Of a stretch of DNA of 64,000 bases, positions 33,471 to 43,986 are shown piece by piece (position 1 is the first letter of the stretch; each line of letters starts with the position of its first letter). Source of the DNA: Henckelia pumila (taxonomy: Eukaryota > Streptophyta > Magnoliopsida > Lamiales > Gesneriaceae); the NCBI RefSeq assembly GCF_033568475.1, contig NC_133122.1, positions 149,434,861 to 149,498,860 of the forward strand. Direction: 5' to 3'. Under the pieces are notes generated by a model, which saw only the letters and a program-made list of their open reading frames with translations, made no database searches and was not told the origin of the DNA. Made by a program: the position numbers and the translations under genes.

Positions 33471-35046
33471 TGTTGCGTATTTTTGTGGCCGAAAGTGCAC
33501 GGTGTCAATTTTTAATATGTGATGAGTAAAGTATTGTTCCCACGATGAGTAATATTGAAAAATATTAAGTACTTGTAATTAGAATAGTTTAAACTTTATC
33601 TAGAAAATTAAATAAGAGAATTTTTGGTTTTCAAAATTAAATTAATATTAAACTTCAGCAAAGCACGCACACAATTTCAACGAAATATAAATGAGAGAAT
33701 AATGGTCTAGAGGTTCTAATTTCACCTGTTACAATAACAACTACTCCTAATTAAATTATTTTCGTGAATTTCATTCAATTAAGAGCCAAGAACACTTAAT
33801 TGTATTATTTCCCTCTCCCGATCAACAAGTAATATGTATCAACTACGGTTCAATTCCAATAACCCTTTTAATAATCTAATCATAGTGATATGTGTAAAAA
33901 AATGTTCTTCCTAAGACTCCATTAACATTATACACTCTGTCGAGCTATATAAATAATTAACGATGTATTTTTTATTGGTCCTATTTAAAATCACCTCTCC
34001 CGGGCAACGATTTCGAATAAATAGAACAAATAAATTAGTAATCAATTAATTGAAACGACAATCAAAACTAAAAAAAATAAATAATCTAGGAGAATTCAAT
34101 CAAATAAAATTAAAAACTTGTAGAAGAGTCTACACCAGGTTCCATCGTCCCTCTAGACTAATAAAATTTAGTTCATAATAAAAAAATTGATAAAAACAAT
34201 CATGTTCAAAAATCTAGACATCAATTCAATAATCAGTTCGAAAGGAAGAAAACAAATCCGAATATTCGATGTCGTGTCCGATCGATCGATCTTCGTATTT
34301 GTCGCTTGATGTTCTTCACGTTTTTGAAGATTTCTCCTCTTCCAATCTCTAATGCTTTTGCTCTCTGAATTCTGAGTTGTTGCTGCGGAGGCTCCCTTTC
34401 TCCGTTCTTCTCAATCTCCTTTTTATATGTTGCTTGAAAAGCCCAAGATCTAGCCCAAGGATCGAGTGTTTTGAGTTTCCAAAACTCTGATCTTTTCCTA
34501 TTTTAACAGATGCGCAGATGCGATTGGTGAATGGAGCGGATGCGTCAATTCAATTTCCAAACTTCCCGCATATGCTTGAGATTGTACATCATATGCGCCT
34601 ATTTCTTTCTCAGATTTCGGCCTTTTCCCTCATATGCGTTACATTTTCCCGCAGATGCGCTGCACTCTTCTTCATGTTTCTGCCTTTTGCCGCATATGCG
34701 CTGCATTTTCCTGCAGATGCGCTACTGCAATTTTTCAGATGCGCGACATTTTTCAAAAAATCATATCTCACAATATAACCGTCGGATTGAGCTGAAATTT
34801 TGACAGCATCTTTAAAACATCCTAAATTCAATGTGAACAGTGGAGATCGGATTTAGATATCTCAAACATTCCCAGTAAGTTTCTGAAGTTTTCTGTCTGT
34901 AATTCATCTTTCCGCTTCTTCTCGGTACTTTAACTCCAATCCTTGCATCTCACAAAAAAAACAAGTAACACGCATAAAATTCACTCGATACATCAAAAAA
35001 GTCAAGTAAAATCATATATAAATTAAGTGCTAAATTGCAGTTATCA
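33471..35046 (-). repeat. 5' LTR of the Gypsy-type element
   Basis: 1,576 bp, plus-strand ends TGTTGCG...CTTATCA. Co-linear with 26130-27707 over its whole length, with scattered substitutions and small indels and no large gap. The dyad array (GCATATGCG and CAGATGCG units) lies at about 34510-34745. In minus orientation the TATA-like ATATAAAAAGG follows near 34425. Confidence 0.88.
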
Positions 35047-35051
35047 GATAC

Positions 35052-35850
35052 ATAATTTGAAGTTGAAGCTTAAATAAAACTTATATAGGATTGTGTTTTC
35101 TTCGAGTTGCCACCAGTTACCAGCCATTTTGATGTAAAATGAATTTTATATGATTTTTCTACAAAAACTGTTCAAATATGCAGGAAACAGAGCACTCGGG
35201 TTTTGTGTGTGTTCTTATTGACAGAATTTGGCCTATTAAATGATCTTATTTGGAACATTTGTGAGAAGATGAAATGTAGAAAATTGAGTTAGCTTTCATT
35301 TTCAATTTACATAACTTATTTTGAATGAAAGATGAAATACTTATGATTTCTATAATACCGACTAATGAATCTAGAATTATGTTGTGACCTTGCTGATTTC
35401 ATTTCTTGTAGTGTGAAGAAAATTAGTCAAATTACTGTGAAATGATATTTGGAATTTATGAGCTTTAATTCAGTAAATTTGGCCAGTTCCCATGTAACTT
35501 ATTTTGGTAAATCCCAATGGTTAGGATTTATCGAGATTTCAAGGCATAAAATGTGCTATTGGATGGAGATTTCAAGCCAAAACTTTCGAATTTCGGGCTT
35601 ACTAGGGAGGATCCAACTGTTGGTCGTACTCATGTTTTAACTGCGGTATGTTCACTCTGGTAAAAATTTTATTTGCACTTTTCGTGCGAAGAATGAAAAA
35701 TTTCGTGCATTGTCTCTTGTTAATAAGATTTGGAACATGTCATTTTCTTAATAGACACTATAAGTGAATCCTACATAGAGAAGAAAATGTAGTCGCCTCT
35801 TTAAAAAGAATAAATTCTTAAATTTTAGGCGTACTACCCTCAAAATTTTA
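35052..35850. other. Sequence flanking the Gypsy insertion, possibly part of a CACTA-like element
   Basis: No protein motif. The phrase TTTCTTGTAGTG at about 35402-35413 looks like the end of a CACTA terminal repeat, in the same orientation as the better one at 37027-37039. Confidence 0.35.
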
Positions 35851-35859
35851 AACTTTCAC

Positions 35860-36390
35860 ACTCTGAATATATATTTAATCTCCGTAGCTCAACGAATATG
35901 TTATGCATTTTATTTTGTCTTTGGTCAGATTTTAAAATGTTTGAATGCTTTTATAGGTCCTATGTCATGTACTTGTCTATCCATTTAAGCTATAACTCAT
36001 TTTGCAAAGGAAAATTACATGCAAAGTTGGTTTTAATCAAGCCCATTTGCATGGACCCGATGGCACTGCGCGTGATAGTTTATAATGGTGAATTTTCCTA
36101 GGGAAGAATATAAATTGGTAGGAATATATGCAAAGTTAGTTAAATATGTGTTCCTTGATGATATATTATCTTTGTTATTTGCTGAGAGAAATAGAATAAT
36201 GTCCACCGAATCTCAAAACACAACCAACATTTTTGATGATGCAATTAGCTTTGTATTTGATGAGGAAGCTCGAGGTAGAGTTTGCGGATTGAGTTTTGGA
36301 ATTACACCTTCGAAATTTGGAGCTTATGTGAAACAAAATGAAATATTTTCTAGTTTGAGGAAGATTTTGTTTTTTTATTTTGGTTGTTGA
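35860..36390 (+). pseudogene. Possible CACTA (En/Spm-like) protein remnant
   Basis: Near 35985-36085 the plus strand reads KPICMDPMALRVIVYNGEFS. Another frame (36085-36390) has FDDAISFVFDEEARGRVCGLSFGITPSKF. Both resemble phrases in plant En/Spm-associated transposase proteins (a K-P-x-x-D-P-x-x-x-R-V-x-Y-N-G-E-F-like piece and a G-R-V-x-G-L-G-x-G-V-T-P-S-like piece). This is remembered resemblance only. Frames are broken, with no start. A CACTA-type terminal sequence 650 bp downstream fits the idea. Confidence 0.45.
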
Positions 36391-36604
36391 TACCTTCTTC
36401 TCTGTTGATATGATGAAAAGACGTTTATTAACTTTGCGTGTAGATTAGAGTTAACATGTGCTCAATTTGTTTTAAAGATATGATTTTTTTGGTTTTCATG
36501 AATGAATGAAATTGAAATTTATTGTTTAGTTCTTCATTTTAATTTTTAATTTCTCTATTTAATTAGTTTGTTGAAGTTTCTGTCACATTGAAGTTTCTGG
36601 TTTT

Positions 36605-36975
36605 CGTAATTAAATTTAACGACGGCGTGCATCGCATACTGCGGATATTGCCTCACTTTCGTTGGCACGTGGTGCAAGTCGTTATTAAATTTAACGACAG
36701 CGTGCATCACATGTTGCGGATAGTGACTTACTTTCTATGGCAGGCGGTGTACGCCGTTATTAAATTTAACGACGGCGTGCATCGCACGCTGCAGATAGTG
36801 CCTCACTTTCAATGGCACGCGGTGCACGTCGTTATTAAATTTAACGACAGCCTGCATCGTATGTTGTGGATAGTACCTCATTTTCGATGGCACATGGTGC
36901 ATGCCGTTATTAAATTTAACGACGGCGTGCATCGTATGCAACGGATAGTACCTCACTTTCAATGGCTTATAAATT
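36605..36975. repeat. Five tandem 75-bp units with a palindromic core
   Basis: The core TTAAATTTAACGAC recurs with exact 75-bp spacing (AAATTTAAC starts at 36612, 36687, 36762, 36837, 36912). Each junction forms a near-palindrome of the form GCACGCCGTT-ATTAAATTT-AACGACGGCGTGC. Because 75 is a multiple of three, both strands stay open across the array, 25 residues per unit. I regard those frames as by-products. Such arrays next to a CACTA end are typical of subterminal repeats where the transposase complex binds. Confidence 0.88.
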
Positions 36976-37025
36976 TCCAGTGTGCATAGAAATCTGCGAT
37001 GAACATTGCACGCCACGAAAAGTCC

Positions 37026-37039
37026 TTTTTCTTGTAGTG
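37026..37039 (+). other. CACTA-type terminal repeat (right end)
   Basis: TTTTTCTTGTAGTG is the inverse of CACTACAAGAAAAA, the classic start of plant CACTA transposons. The next three bases, CTT, would be the target-site duplication. The matching left end was not found in the window. Confidence 0.6.
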
Positions 37040-37483
37040 CTTGCACATTATTGTCAAATTTGACAACATCATATTATTCAATTTATCACTTAACTTTTTA
37101 TTGGATTGGTTTTCAACATTTCACGTTTTCCTAATTTTTAGTGTTATAGCTTACAACTATTCAAGATTTTATTTCTTGTAAATTCATATTTAAGAATGAT
37201 AGTTTAAAAAAATTTAAACTTGGACTTTCTAGTTTCATTTACAACTTGAATTTCAAGCTCAAAAAATTTATAAAACTTTATTCAAAATTTTATTTCTTGT
37301 AAATACAAAGTTTTAAGCGTACAAAACTTACAAAATTCAACTTGAATAAAACGACAAATATCACAATAACTTTTCACAACAATACAACATAGTGTATATA
37401 GTTGACGCTCCATTCCACTTGGTTATCCAAAATATTTTCATCGAGACTCATCAATAATAAAGCATGTCTCCGAGTCTGTCTCA
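37040..37483. other. AT-rich sequence with a short Copia gag continuation
   Basis: The last ~50 bases (37440-37488, minus) continue the frame of the Copia gag interrupted at 38896. The rest is AT-rich and unrecognised. Confidence 0.45.
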
Positions 37484-37488
37484 TGACC

Positions 37489-38896
37489 TATGGTGAGCCA
37501 CTCCGAAATCACCTACTATTCAAACTTAAGCATGCAATAAAATCTTAAAGCACAAAATTTGAATAATAACCAGCGAAAACTCAAACGATTCAACAATACA
37601 ACTGGCGGAATATAACCTGTACTGAAATCAACTAAAATAATTGTTATACAACTCAATCGAAAGTTAATATTGAAAATCCACAAACGGAAAAAAAAACTTG
37701 ATACGGAAACAACCCACAAACTCGCTGCAGCTCAACGACCGCTACCTCTCAGTCCGTCCAACCTAAACCCTGCTCCGTGGAATGTGGAGTCCAGAACCAA
37801 AACCGAGGCATGAGCAAATAACGCTCAGTATGAAAGTATAAGTATACACATGCTATGAATGCTAATACAAATGAAAAGGTACCGAAAATCTATCACGGTA
37901 AAACTATGCTCAAACAAGAGGCGCCAGGATATATGTAGCACGTTGGACCGTCGCATCAGGAGGTGGGTCACATACCTGAAGAAAATATGGATATATGTTA
38001 CATAATATATACACATAAGTCATGCCATATAAACATGCAAACATAGAATATGCATACTCAACCAGGATATCTCGGATAAAATATCTGTACCTCAATAAAA
38101 GCAACCTAGCAACATTGACACTCTAGTCCAAGCCTATAAGAGGATAATCACCATATCACTTATTGCTTACTAAAAGCCTTAACTGTACTAATAGCTACTC
38201 ATTGAAGCTAATCAGAGTCTAGAATTATACCTGCGTCCGTCGTTAGCCCTTTAATGATGATGGTTTCAAAATCTAGGCACAACTTCGCTACGACCTCGGT
38301 AACGACTCGCTATCGACTGGCCCTCAAGACGACGCTTACAAGCTTTCAAAAACAACAAGAAACAAGAGAGGAAATTGTGAATTTGCAATTGAAAGTGAAG
38401 CTCTTGGCCCCTATTTATAGAAAACGATCGAAACTATCGATTCTACGTTCAGAGCTTCTGAACTAACTTCGGAGCTTTCGATCTATCTAGCCGTCTAACG
38501 CGTGTCCTTGTTTGGACAACACACTGCTGCCGAAGAGTTCGAACCTTCAAAACCGGGGGTTCAGAACTTCTGATCTATCTCGAGTCAAATCACCAAATAA
38601 AAAACTCGTATTTTCTTATCCAAAGGCGATCGGACCTTCCGATCGTGACTTCGGAGCTTCCAAACTCACCCTATGCCTCCGAATTACAACGCTGCTTCCG
38701 AACTAATTCGGTGCTTCCGATCTACTCTTCGGAGCTTCCGAACTGTCCAATAACTACAAGTCCTTGGGAATATTTCCGATCGATCTGAATATGATTTTCA
38801 ACTTCTTAAATCCAATTAAGAATCTTTTAATCATTTTTTGACTAATTGAACATGTTTAGAAAGTTGATTAACTTAATTGGAAATCGGGCTACTACA
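37489..38896 (-). mobile_element. Solo LTR A', inserted in a Copia gag
   Basis: The plus-strand right end GGGCTACTACA is the inverse of TGTAGTAGCCC; the left end is TATGGTGAGCC (terminal CA changed to TA on the minus strand). A perfect 5-bp target-site duplication TGACC flanks it (37484-37488 and 38897-38901). The Copia gag reading frame continues across after removal of the 1,408-bp LTR and one duplication. In minus orientation it has a TTCGGAAGCTCCGAA array (38450-38750), TATA (near 38415) and a GTTAGCCC...GACGGACGCAGGT block (near 38235). It is co-linear with LTR A at 2886-5684. Confidence 0.88.
38450..38750 (-). repeat. Array of TTCGGA-GCT-TCCGAA dyads in LTR A'
   Basis: At least eight copies or variants, for example TTCGGAGCTTTCGA near 38468, CTTCGGAGCTTCCAAAC near 38649, TTCGGTGCTTCCGA near 38707 and TTCGGAGCTTCCGAA near 38728. 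In minus orientation it precedes CTATAAATAGG (38410-38420). Confidence 0.8.
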
Positions 38897-39690
38897 TGAC
38901 CTTTCGTGACAGAAACTGCAACAATCATGTTAACTTGACTTCATTTGCCTTTCTTTGGATGTCGACATACCTTGGCAATGTGATTTTTCTTACGAAAGTT
39001 ATAACGGTTCCTTTCAAACCTTTTGAAATTGTTCGTGTTGGGATACTTAATCCCTTTGCTAACTTTTGGTTCAACCAATTATCCCTTCCATACATTGATA
39101 GTTTCTCATTTGATTCAGAATACTTGCGGTTATCTTCTTCAATACACAGTGTGATAATCAAATCCTCGAGACCATTTCCCTCCGTTTATTCCTTAAAAAA
39201 AATTTGAAATTCATCCACGGAGGCGGATGTTTCTCAATTATCAAAGCAACTTGAAATGATTCACTTACTTGAATACCCTCGGTATGCATATCATATAGTA
39301 ACAGTTGCAATTCCTGCAATTGACTTATAACATATTTGAAATCAACCATTTTGAAAGATATAAACATAACAACAATTAATTTCTTCATTTCGGCATTCTC
39401 TGTCTGATATTTCCTTTCCAAAAGGATTTTCACAACTCCTTTGAAGTCTTGGCTGGACTATACACATTTTAAAATCTGTCCTCCAAGCAATTTAGGATGT
39501 AGTTGCGACAAAGGTAGTCACCATTATTCCATTTATCATAAGCAGTCTTCTTATCTTCAGTTTCGTTCTCGGGCACAACAAGGGCTCTCTCAGGCAGAAA
39601 TTTCACCAAAATCAATGTAGGAAAATAGAAATCATCTTTTCTTGCCATCTTTTGAAGTTGGTGCCTCCATACTTCTTGGGTTTCTCACTA
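38897..39690 (-). pseudogene. Second Copia gag, broken
   Basis: Minus strand from about 39650: [20 protein letters not shown], then [20 protein letters not shown], the UBN2-type gag core. It continues with a KKLIVVMFISFKMVDFK region, VISQLQELQLLLYDMHTEGI and the PPSWMNF-type phrase (here PPPWMNF), then a remnant of the zinc-knuckle region near 38930-38990 in a shifted frame. Several stops and frameshifts are present. It differs clearly from the gag at 22290-23043, so it is another Copia lineage. LTR A' interrupts it at 38896. Confidence 0.8.
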
Positions 39691-39799
39691 TGTGCCGCTA
39701 CAAGAGTTTGTAGAAAAAGGGCAGTAGATGAAGATTTAATTTAAGAATGAACAGTAAAAAAAAATCTTCTTAAGATTGTTGGGTCTTGATCCTGTGCAA

Positions 39800-40065
39800 A
39801 ACTAAAATTGCTTGGTTGATGTCCTGATAGATGTCTCGAGACGTATTGTAACAAGACAAGAAAAGAAATTTAAAGTCTAGTTTAGAGTTAGACTCTGTCT
39901 ATTTAAGACGATTTTGTCCCACACACGGTGCTTATTGAATATGGCAACCGTCTCTCAAAACACGACTTTCATTTTTCAATAGGAGCATTCTAAATTACAA
40001 AATCCGATGAACTTTAAGATGCTTTTTGAACCCTAAAAAAATGATGAACGAAATTCTGGTATGCA
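39800..40065 (-). repeat. Copy of the 18735-18990 repeat, upstream of the second Copia gag
   Basis: Shares GCTTGGTTGATGTCCTG, TTAAGACGATTTTGTC, CACACACGGTGCTTA, CTAAATTACAAAAT and ATGAACGAAATTCTGG with the other copy. Its place, about 110 bp upstream of the gag, suits a 5' LTR or leader. Confidence 0.55.
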
Positions 40066-40569
40066 ACAATATAAATAGACAAAAATTCTATGTATTTTCA
40101 AGTTTCAACGTGTGTAAAATTTTTCATTGTAAATCAGATCTATTTATAGATATTGAAAATCTTCAAATGAAATGTACATCATATCAAATGAGACACATCT
40201 TTTTTACCAAAAATGTTGAGCATAATTACATCTTTACATACACAACCATTCAGATGAATGAGTTTAATTTGATTTGAATTCCGTATGAATTCACGTTCAA
40301 ACTCACAACACCAATTGGTTTCATGAAGAGACAGATGTTTTGATGGTGTTAAAAAGACACATTTCTGTTTTTAGTGGAGCATCTTTTGAGACATGATTCA
40401 CTAAAAATCTTAATTTAAATGATTTCAAGTGTAAATTGCCCTGAAAGATCTCATACATACACTTACATATATAATTATTTATATTGGTAAAACATAATCA
40501 GTGACAAAACATCACTTCACCATAATGGTGAGAACCTCTCCTCCTTTTGTTACGCAGTTTCAGTCAGGT
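40066..40569. other. Intergenic sequence, nothing recognised
   Basis: No gene or element boundary found. Confidence 0.5.
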
Positions 40570-40936
40570 GTTAAAAATGTGCTCGATCCATAAATATGAT
40601 TTGAGTTGATCCGAAAAAAAAAATTGGGTTAAGATTTTTGAGTTTGGTTCAGATCGAGTTGGACCCGAAATCTGAGTATCTTCCGCAAAAAAAAAAATTT
40701 AATTAGGTTGGGTCGGATTTGGGTAAACTTAAGATTACCCGAAATTATATATATATATATATATATAATTAAGAAAGATTAATTATATTTTTATTGTATA
40801 TTGATATCATAAATTTTTATCATATAATTTTGATTTTTTTAGAAAAATTTTTTATTTTGTTTAGTAAGTATAATTTAAATTTACATCATATATTAACGGG
40901 ATTTTGTTATTATATATTTAAACTAAGATTACCCGA

Positions 40937-40982
<46 letters not shown>

Positions 40983-41400
40983 GAAAGATTAATTATATTT
41001 TTATTGTATATTGATATCATAAATTTTTATCATATAATTTTGATTTTTTTTAGAAAAATTGTTTATTTTGTTTAGTAAGTATAATTTAAATTTTTTAAAA
41101 TTATAATTTTAAATGTACATTATATATTAACGGGATTTTGTTATTATGTATTTAAATTAAAATAATAACATTATCATTATTATTAGGTCTTTTGAATTTT
41201 TTTTAATAATATTTTGTTTAAAAAAATCAAATCGAATTGGTTGCGGTTAATCGAATTCCTATTTAAATTGGTCGTTTTTGGGTTGATTCAAATAAGATTG
41301 AAATTTTATTTTTATAACATCTCACACGAACTCATCGGAATCGTCAACTCGACACGAATTCATCGGAATCCATCAAATTGACACGCCTTTCAAGCATCCA
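40570..41400. mobile_element. Possible decayed hAT-like element with an internal duplication
   Basis: The left part has GTTGGACCCGA and GGGTTGGGTCGGATTTGGG phrases and the right part AATTGACACGCCTTTCAAG, similar to ends of non-autonomous hAT elements in plants. No 8-bp duplication could be matched, so the limits are approximate. Confidence 0.4.
40731..41160. repeat. Direct tandem duplication (about 195 and 235 bp units)
   Basis: Unit 1 (40731-40924) and unit 2 (40925-41160) both run AGATTACCCGAAATT, a (TA)n tract, AATTAAGAAAGATTAATTAT, AAATTTTTATCATATAATTT, TTAGTAAGTATAATTTAAAT and AACGGGATTTTGTTATTAT. Unit 2 has a ~25-bp insertion and a longer TA tract. Confidence 0.9.
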
Positions 41401-41704
41401 ATTGCAAATCAAATGATTGCTTGGGATTTCCTGATAGGAAATGCAAAACAGCTCCGAGACTCATCGAGTCAATTGGCTAGTTTGACACACAAACCACTTA
41501 CATATAGCACGCTGCCAAAATCTCCTCAAAATATTGGTGTTGGGCTAATTTTGTCTACGAAATTTAATTTGTTCGTAGTGTGTTTGTAATAAACATCTAA
41601 ATGTGATTTTAGGTGAGTGGCCTAATATTGGTTCTCAATTTTTTCAACGAATACCAACTCACTTTAAAATGCATAAAATTTTTAGAAATCCGTAATCAAC
41701 TGAA

Positions 41705-41940
41705 TTAAAAAATATATATAATTTTGGTCATACATGTTATTTTTCTTACAATTTTGATCGTCTATATCGTGAAATTACGATCTTATTGTTGTATCTTTGG
41801 TTATTCTTCTGCGATTTTTAGTTCTTTTTCTATGAGATACTAATGTAATGCACGTATACATGTGTGACATGGCGTGGCTCATGTGATAAGAATCCTCTGG
41901 AAAAGTGAAACAAGAAATTGAGAGTTTTTCAAGCAAACAT
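41705..41940. repeat. Partial foldback MITE
   Basis: One arm resembles the elements at 12004-12308 and 60622-60946 (TTTTGGTCATACATG, TACAATTTTGATCGTC, GCGATTTTTAGTTC). The opposite arm is mostly lost. Confidence 0.45.
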
Positions 41941-42499
41941 CGATATATAGTCTTGCTACATTTGATTTAAAATGTTTCAAACATATATACATTGGAAAAT
42001 ATGGCGACCACGTTAATATTTTATTTTTTTACATTTGATAGAGATATATGTATTTTATTATTGTCGGCTAAACCAACAATACAATATAAGCTAAACAAAA
42101 GTTTACTTTTCATCTTGTGCGGTGTCTTTGCTCTAATCATTGTGTCATTAGATCAAATAATATGTTATTGAAAACTTAACCCATGCTTATTATTTATAAT
42201 TTACAATTAACGACTGCTTTAAATTTCAAGAATCTTGCGAGATTCTCGACGTAATATAAAACATATATAATATAATTTAAATACAAATGAAGAATAAATT
42301 TGACAGCCTGATTAGTTAAATGTATTTTATCTAAGTAACTTCGTTAATTAGAGCAGGTTTCTAGTGTCTTATGAGATTTTGTTGCGAATCCATGATTCAT
42401 ATTATAGTAAAAAATAATATGTTTGATATAAAAAATAATATTTTTTTAATGAATTAGATGAATCGAATATCTATCTCATAAAACGATAACATAACACTG
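41941..42499. other. Intergenic sequence
   Basis: AT-rich. A decayed copy of the GAGAC(G)GTCTCA repeat may lie at 42360-42490. No gene. Confidence 0.45.
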
Positions 42500-42502
42500 T
42501 TA

Positions 42503-42887
42503 GGCACCGTTTGGCTTGAGGTATGATATAAGTAATATATAGATAAGTAGTATAATGTAAAAAATAAATAAGAAATGATAGTTAAAATTGTATTGGATTT
42601 GATTGATAGATTATGATTTATTTGATTTGATTGATTAAATTTTATATAAAAATTTTAAATGACTATTTTGTCCTTTTAACAATAAATAAAATAAAAATTA
42701 TATTATTTATAAGGGGTAATATAATAATTTGAATTCAATGAGTTGATTGATGTGAGATAAATAATTAATGATTTGATTGATGTAAAATAAATAGTTAATA
42801 TATAGATAAATAATATGATGTGAAGAACGTGAAATGAGATGAGATAAGTTATACATATATTAATAATACCGTAAACATAACGGTACC
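42503..42887. mobile_element. Tourist-like (PIF/Harbinger) MITE
   Basis: Left end GGCACCGTTTGGC, right end ATAACGGTACC, with 3-bp flanks TTA on both sides (42500-42502 and 42888-42890). Subterminal repeats (ATATAGATAA, GATTTGATTGAT) occur in both halves. 385 bp, non-coding. Confidence 0.82.
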
Positions 42888-43627
42888 TTAGAGTTGGAGG
42901 GATGCTTGAAATTTATGAATCTTTGGCCACAATGAATGTTGTCAGCTAGATTTGGAAAAGGGAAGGTGAAGGGGAAATGTTAAATAGGAAAATGCCAAAA
43001 TTGTAGGGAGGCAAAGGCAGAGGAGAGGGGAGGAGTGGTGTTTTGTAAAGTTGGGGAAAGTGAAATTAAATGAAATTGGGGGGTTTGAAAAGACAAGTCA
43101 AATGTCAAATCTAAGCACCTCAAATCATAAGACAGTCAGTGTGATGTGTTGTCCATCAATATGCTAATGCCTTTATTTGCTCCTTTCTTTTTTTCTTTAC
43201 CATGTTTTAGGGTAAATCTACAGTATCTTCACCCAACCATCCCCTCTCTTTTTTTTTTTTTACTTTTACTTTTAACTGCGGGATTTGAATATAAGAATAT
43301 ATTTACTAAAACATAAAAACTCTCCTAAGTACGTCTCAAAGATTAATTAATATTTGAGATAAATTTTTATTAGATCAGATTTATGAAAAAAAAAATTATT
43401 TTTAAAGTAATATTTATATATAGATCTGGTGGTCTCGTCACACAGAAAAAACCAATTTTTAGGAAAATATTTTTAAAAAATAAATCTATTTATTTATAAC
43501 ATCTTAATTGTTTGAATCTTACATAATTATAGGGCACAATAGGTACAAGTAGCTATTTTTGCTCGAGGTCAGATATTTTCCCGAGAAAAGTGGACTTAAT
43601 GCTATTTCCATTCAAAGCTTCGATTAT

Positions 43628-43823
43628 GGGCATGTTTGGTTTTAAAAGCTAGGCCAAAAAGCACTTTTTTAAGTGCTTTTCATTTAATAAAGTATTTGGT
43701 TGACCAAAAAAATGCTTAAATAAGCACTTTTTTAAGTCAAAATTAGAGCTTTTTGAAAAGCCAAAAATTATAGCTTAAAAAAATGCTTTTTTTAAAAAAT
43801 GTCTATCAAATCCAAACGGGGCC
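43628..43823. mobile_element. Tourist-like MITE, 196 bp
   Basis: Left end GGGCATGTTTGG, right end CCAAACGGGGCC, 3-bp flanks TAT (43625-43627 and 43824-43826). The inside is a long hairpin built from AAGTGCTTTT / AAAAGCACTT segments. Confidence 0.8.
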
Positions 43824-43948
43824 TATATGTATAATAAATATTGATTTATTGAATTCAAGCTTAAACTCGATATATAGTACAATTTTTTGAAAGTGTTTTT
43901 AATTTTAATTATATGCAAAATTATTTGTACTTAATTAATTTTAGATTA

Positions 43949-43986
<38 letters not shown>

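Larger units (their letters stand above)
26130..35046 (-). mobile_element. Gypsy-type LTR retrotransposon encoding only gag and protease
   Basis: Complete by its ends: LTRs at 26130-27707 and 33471-35046, a perfect target-site duplication GATAC (26125-26129 and 35047-35051), and TG...CA termini. The primer-binding site is at 33447-33464 on the minus strand (TGGCGCGGTTACCGGGGA, close to the tRNA-Asp type used by Athila/Tat-like elements). The polypurine tract is beside the 3' LTR (27708-27722). Gag and a retropepsin are recognisable. There is no reverse transcriptase, RNase H or integrase in the 3.7 kb of own internal sequence, so the element must have moved with proteins from a relative. It contains the nested solo LTR 30241-32308. 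Confidence 0.88.

Noticed and set aside
36588-36989. 133-codon plus-strand frame with a 25-residue repeat
   Set aside because: It is produced by the 75-bp tandem array. The opposite strand is open as well, and no start context or domain supports a protein.
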